Assembly: GCF_014697615.1 (NCBI RefSeq)
Contig: NZ_JACJSD010000001.1
Coordinates: forward strand, 186,001 to 250,000
Direction: 5' to 3'
DNA length: 64,000 nucleotides
Origin: Nostoc sp. FACHB-280
Lineage (GTDB): Bacteria; Cyanobacteriota; Cyanobacteriia; Cyanobacteriales; Nostocaceae
Shown here: piece after piece, positions 61,372 through 64,000 of the stretch
How positions within the stretch are numbered: position 1 is the first letter of the stretch
How the letters are laid out: every line of letters begins with the position of its first letter
Program-made: the position numbers and the translations under genes
Notes under the pieces: generated by a model
Databases searched by the model: none
The model's input: the letters and a program-made list of their open reading frames with translations, nothing else
Told to the model about the DNA's origin: nothing

Positions 61372-63483
61372 ATGCAGTTAGCAGTGGTTAATGATGGTCA
61401 ACCAGAGATTGTGCAGACTAGAGACAATGAGCAGCGCAAACAAATCCAATCCTTAGTGCAGTTAGCGAGGAGTAAAACATTCCAAACAGGCAATCTTCAG
61501 GCAACACTACAAGAAATTACAGAGGTAGCAGCAAAAACACTGTCGGTTGAGCGAGTAGGTGTATGGTTATACACTGCTGATAACACTGCCATTGAGTGTA
61601 TTAATTTGTATGATACGCGGAAAAACATACATATATCAGGTCAGACTTTATTAAAAGCCAATTATCCTAATTATTTCCAAAGTTTGGAAATGGAACGCAG
61701 TCTAGCTATAAATGATGCGATTAACGACCAAAGAACCCAAGAATTAGCAGCATCTTATTTAAAAGTATTTGGCATTGCATCGTTACTAGATGCGCCGATT
61801 TGGTTAGGAGGACGTGTAGTAGGGGTAGTTTGTCATGAACACTTTGGTGAAATGCGCCAATGGACTGTTGAAGAAGAAAATTTTGCAAGTTCAATTGCTG
61901 ATTTTGTTGCTTTAGCAATAGAAGCCAGCGATCGCCACATTGTACAAGCAGCTTTAGGTAAAAGTGAAGCAAAATTTCGCGCAATTTTTGAGCGTTCATC
62001 AATGGGGATTGGAATTGCAGATATCCAAGCAAAAATAGTAGATGTGAATCCCAGGCTATCTCAAATGTTGGGATACAGCCGGGAAGAAATTTATGGAAAG
62101 TATTTTATCGATTATATTGCGCCCCAGAAAGGAGATTTAGAGCTATATAAACAACTAGTAGCAGGAATACGCGATCGCATTGAAATAGAAAAACACTTCC
62201 GCCACAAAAATGGTCAGTTAGTGTGGACTAAACTCTCAATTTCCATGATTCCAGGGAGTAATGGAACACCAGAGTTTTTCTTGGCAATTATTGAAGATAT
62301 TACAGAACGCAAACAAACAGAGTTAAAGCTGCGTGCATCTCAAGCAGCCGCAGAAGCGGGTAATCGCGCCAAAAACGAATTTTTAGCAACAATGAGCCAT
62401 GAACTGCGAACTCCCTTAAATGCCATTATGGGCTTATCGCAGTTATTACAACAAGAAATGGTTGGTGCTTTAAATGAGAAACAACAAGAATATGTTAGTT
62501 GTATATATAGTAGCGGCGAACATTTATTAGCAATCATCAACGACATTCTAGATTTATCAAAAGTAGAATCAGGTAAAGAAGAATTACATTTATCAACGGT
62601 ATCTGTATTAGACTTATGTAATTATGCCCTTTCGACAGTCAGTGATCAAGCTCAAGAAAAAGGGTTAAAACTGATCAGCGAAATTGACCCACAGGCAGAA
62701 ATTTGTCGAGTTGATATTCGGCGCTGCAAACAAATGCTAATTAACTTAATGACCAATGCAATTAAATTTACACCAACAGGTCAGGTAAGTTTAGAAATTA
62801 AAAAAGTTCCTGAAGGTATTAAATTTACTGTTGCTGATACTGGTATTGGTATAGATAATAGTCAATTTCATCTGCTTTTTGAACCATTTAAACAGCTAGA
62901 TAGTCAATTAAATCGTCAGTATGAAGGTACAGGCTTAGGACTAGCCTTAACACGTAAATTAGCACGCTTGCATGGTGGAGATGTCACTGTCGAATCAAAA
63001 TTAGGAGAAGGTAGCCGCTTTACCTTATTTATTCCAGAACAAGTAGATTTAATCACAGAAATAAATCTGAGCCAAGAAGATACTCATGAACTTTCTTCGT
63101 TAGCAGATCAAGTAGTGCAGAAACGCATTTTAATTGCTGAAGCAGAAGAAAATATCGGGATATTTTTACAAGATTATCTCCAAATTCTTGGCTACCAAGT
63201 AGAATGGATAAATCATCAAGATAAAGTTTTAGCAACTATTAAAAATTTTCAGCCAAGTTTACTTTTACTAGATACACAATTTTTAGCAAATAACAATATA
63301 AGACTACTACAAGCATTGCAGGCAGAATCTGAATTGCTCAATATGGCTGTAGTATTTATGGGTGTTCCAAAAAATGATTGCCCAGAATTAAATAATCTAC
63401 AACTAGAAAAGTATGACTATCTTGTGAAGCCAATTCGGATAGTGCAGTTGGAATCAATTTTGCTGCACTATTTAGGCGATTGA
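61372..63483 (+). CDS. GAF-PAS hybrid sensor histidine kinase with C-terminal receiver
   Basis: The 703-residue protein has a GAF domain (about 38-185), a PAS domain (about 197-305, RAIFERSSMGIGIADIQAKI ... GYSREEIYGKYF), HisKA with FLATMSHELRTPLNAIMGLS (about 338-357), an ATPase domain (about 440-560; TGIGIDNSQFHLLF, GTGLGLALTRKLARL) and a C-terminal receiver (about 580-700). The receiver has AEAEENI at the acidic pocket, the Asp in LLLLDTQF, and Lys in YLVKPIR, so it may be functional although Glu replaces Asp in part. It is cytoplasmic without membrane segments. A hairpin terminator follows. Confidence 0.92.
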   Translation: MQLAVVNDGQPEIVQTRDNEQRKQIQSLVQLARSKTFQTGNLQATLQEITEVAAKTLSVERVGVWLYTADNTAIECINLYDTRKNIHISGQTLLKANYPNYFQSLEMERSLAINDAINDQRTQELAASYLKVFGIASLLDAPIWLGGRVVGVVCHEHFGEMRQWTVEEENFASSIADFVALAIEASDRHIVQAALGKSEAKFRAIFERSSMGIGIADIQAKIVDVNPRLSQMLGYSREEIYGKYFIDYIAPQKGDLELYKQLVAGIRDRIEIEKHFRHKNGQLVWTKLSISMIPGSNGTPEFFLAIIEDITERKQTELKLRASQAAAEAGNRAKNEFLATMSHELRTPLNAIMGLSQLLQQEMVGALNEKQQEYVSCIYSSGEHLLAIINDILDLSKVESGKEELHLSTVSVLDLCNYALSTVSDQAQEKGLKLISEIDPQAEICRVDIRRCKQMLINLMTNAIKFTPTGQVSLEIKKVPEGIKFTVADTGIGIDNSQFHLLFEPFKQLDSQLNRQYEGTGLGLALTRKLARLHGGDVTVESKLGEGSRFTLFIPEQVDLITEINLSQEDTHELSSLADQVVQKRILIAEAEENIGIFLQDYLQILGYQVEWINHQDKVLATIKNFQPSLLLLDTQFLANNNIRLLQALQAESELLNMAVVFMGVPKNDCPELNNLQLEKYDYLVKPIRIVQLESILLHYLGD

Positions 63484-63651
63484 GGCGATTGTGATTTATC
63501 TATCTTTTGCGCTTTGTCATTACCAATCATCAGGAACAACCTTGAGGAATGGCGATTGAATTGACATGATGAAAAAATATTCAAACTCAATGTCTAAAAT
63601 TTCACAGTAAAATTATACTCAATCTGTCCATAATAAATTGCTCAGTGTAGC

Positions 63652-63679
63652 CTAAAAACAGACTGTTTTTAGCTTTTTA
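63652..63679 (+). terminator. Terminator after the hybrid kinase gene
   Basis: CTAAAAACA (63652-63660) pairs with TGTTTTTAG (63664-63672), followed by CTTTTTAG. The stem is AT-rich and weak. It lies about 170 bases beyond the kinase stop, ahead of the J-domain gene on the same strand. Confidence 0.5.
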
Positions 63680-63869
63680 GGACATAAAGCTTGCTATAGC
63701 TACTATTTAAGCACTGGGTGTAGTCCGTAGATTAAATTGCTGGTTGCTAAAAAGACGTTTCTAACCTCAGTGTGAGGATCATAGAAACTATTGACTCTTA
63801 GCTAGGGAATAAATGAAAAATTGCTACTGACAATCCACTGAGTGAGCGAAGTAAACTAGAAGGAATCTT

Positions 63870-64000
63870 ATGACTCCTTTGGTACAAAACCAACCTATGT
63901 CGCTAAAAATAGATCGTGGATTGTTTAAATATGACTTTATAGATCATCACGCAGTCTTGTGCGTTACCGTGGATGCGGACGTAAAAGACATTCGGAAGCG
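63870..64000 (+). CDS. J-domain (DnaJ-like) protein, 5' part
   Basis: A frame starts with ATG at 63870 after the ribosome site AGAAGGAATCTT and is cut by the right edge after 43 codons. The segment YDFIDHHAVLCVTVDADVKD then IRKR matches the beginning of a J domain (the HYEVLGV... DAD..EIRK.Y pattern), which lets such proteins stimulate Hsp70 ATPase. The HPD motif would lie beyond the window. The remaining domains cannot be seen. Confidence 0.75.
   Translation, partial: MTPLVQNQPMSLKIDRGLFKYDFIDHHAVLCVTVDADVKDIRK

Overview
The window comes from a filamentous, very probably heterocyst-forming cyanobacterium (Nostoc/Anabaena/Calothrix type). The grounds are frequent GCGATCGC (HIP1) octamers in genes and spacers, an intact fraC-fraD-fraE filament-integrity and septal-junction operon, several short repeat families typical of Nostocales spacers, and a set of cyanobacterial conserved genes (DUF3326, DUF6745, pentapeptide repeats, proteins with filamentous-hemagglutinin domains). 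Most of it reads as chromosomal core and shell DNA. One insertion sequence, one MITE-like element and many palindromic repeats interrupt it.

Layout. 1-3.9 kb: end of an unknown gene, a Slr1339-like protein, an HxlR regulator, TenA, an IS630-family element with clear inverted ends, and an RRM RNA-binding protein. 4.6-10.6 kb: an M48-like membrane protein with a non-canonical metal site, release factor 3, a DUF4870 membrane protein and hemB. 10.7-16.3 kb: a minus-strand operon of two STAND-type NTPases on either side of a WD40 protein. 16.7-19.3 kb: an exported trypsin-like/TPR protein and a rhodanese. 19.4-22 kb: small conserved proteins, a 63-bp tandem repeat and a DUF6745 protein. 22.2-24.2 kb: a tightly packed operon of duplicated CobO, an unrecorded 35-residue membrane peptide and a GST-like protein. 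24.5-28.5 kb: fraCDE and a membrane-anchored ferredoxin/flavin reductase. 28.6-33.5 kb: pentapeptide protein, sugar ABC permease, purN, CPBP protease, DUF3326, a 59-residue protein and a 2Fe-2S ferredoxin. 34.2-38.5 kb: acnB, a toxin-antitoxin pair and a NucS-like nuclease-fold protein. 38.5-50.5 kb: a two-partner secretion locus with one TpsB transporter and four tandem TpsA exoproteins. 51.5-57.3 kb: a GAF histidine kinase, an ABC exporter, and a minus-strand operon encoding a pseudoprotease, an HtrA-like protease and an atypical NarL-type regulator. 58.1-64 kb: an M4 protealysin-like protease with its emfourin inhibitor, a BtuF-like protein, a GAF-PAS hybrid kinase and the start of a J-domain protein.

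How genes fit together. FraC, FraD and FraE act jointly in septal junctions. TpsB should export the four TpsA proteins. CobO and the BtuF-like protein both point to corrinoid metabolism, although they are far apart. The M4 protease and emfourin form an enzyme-inhibitor pair. The likeliest under-described systems are the STAND-WD40-STAND operon and the pseudoprotease/protease/receiver operon. Function for both is inferred from domains only. All calls come from reading the sequence; no database search was run.
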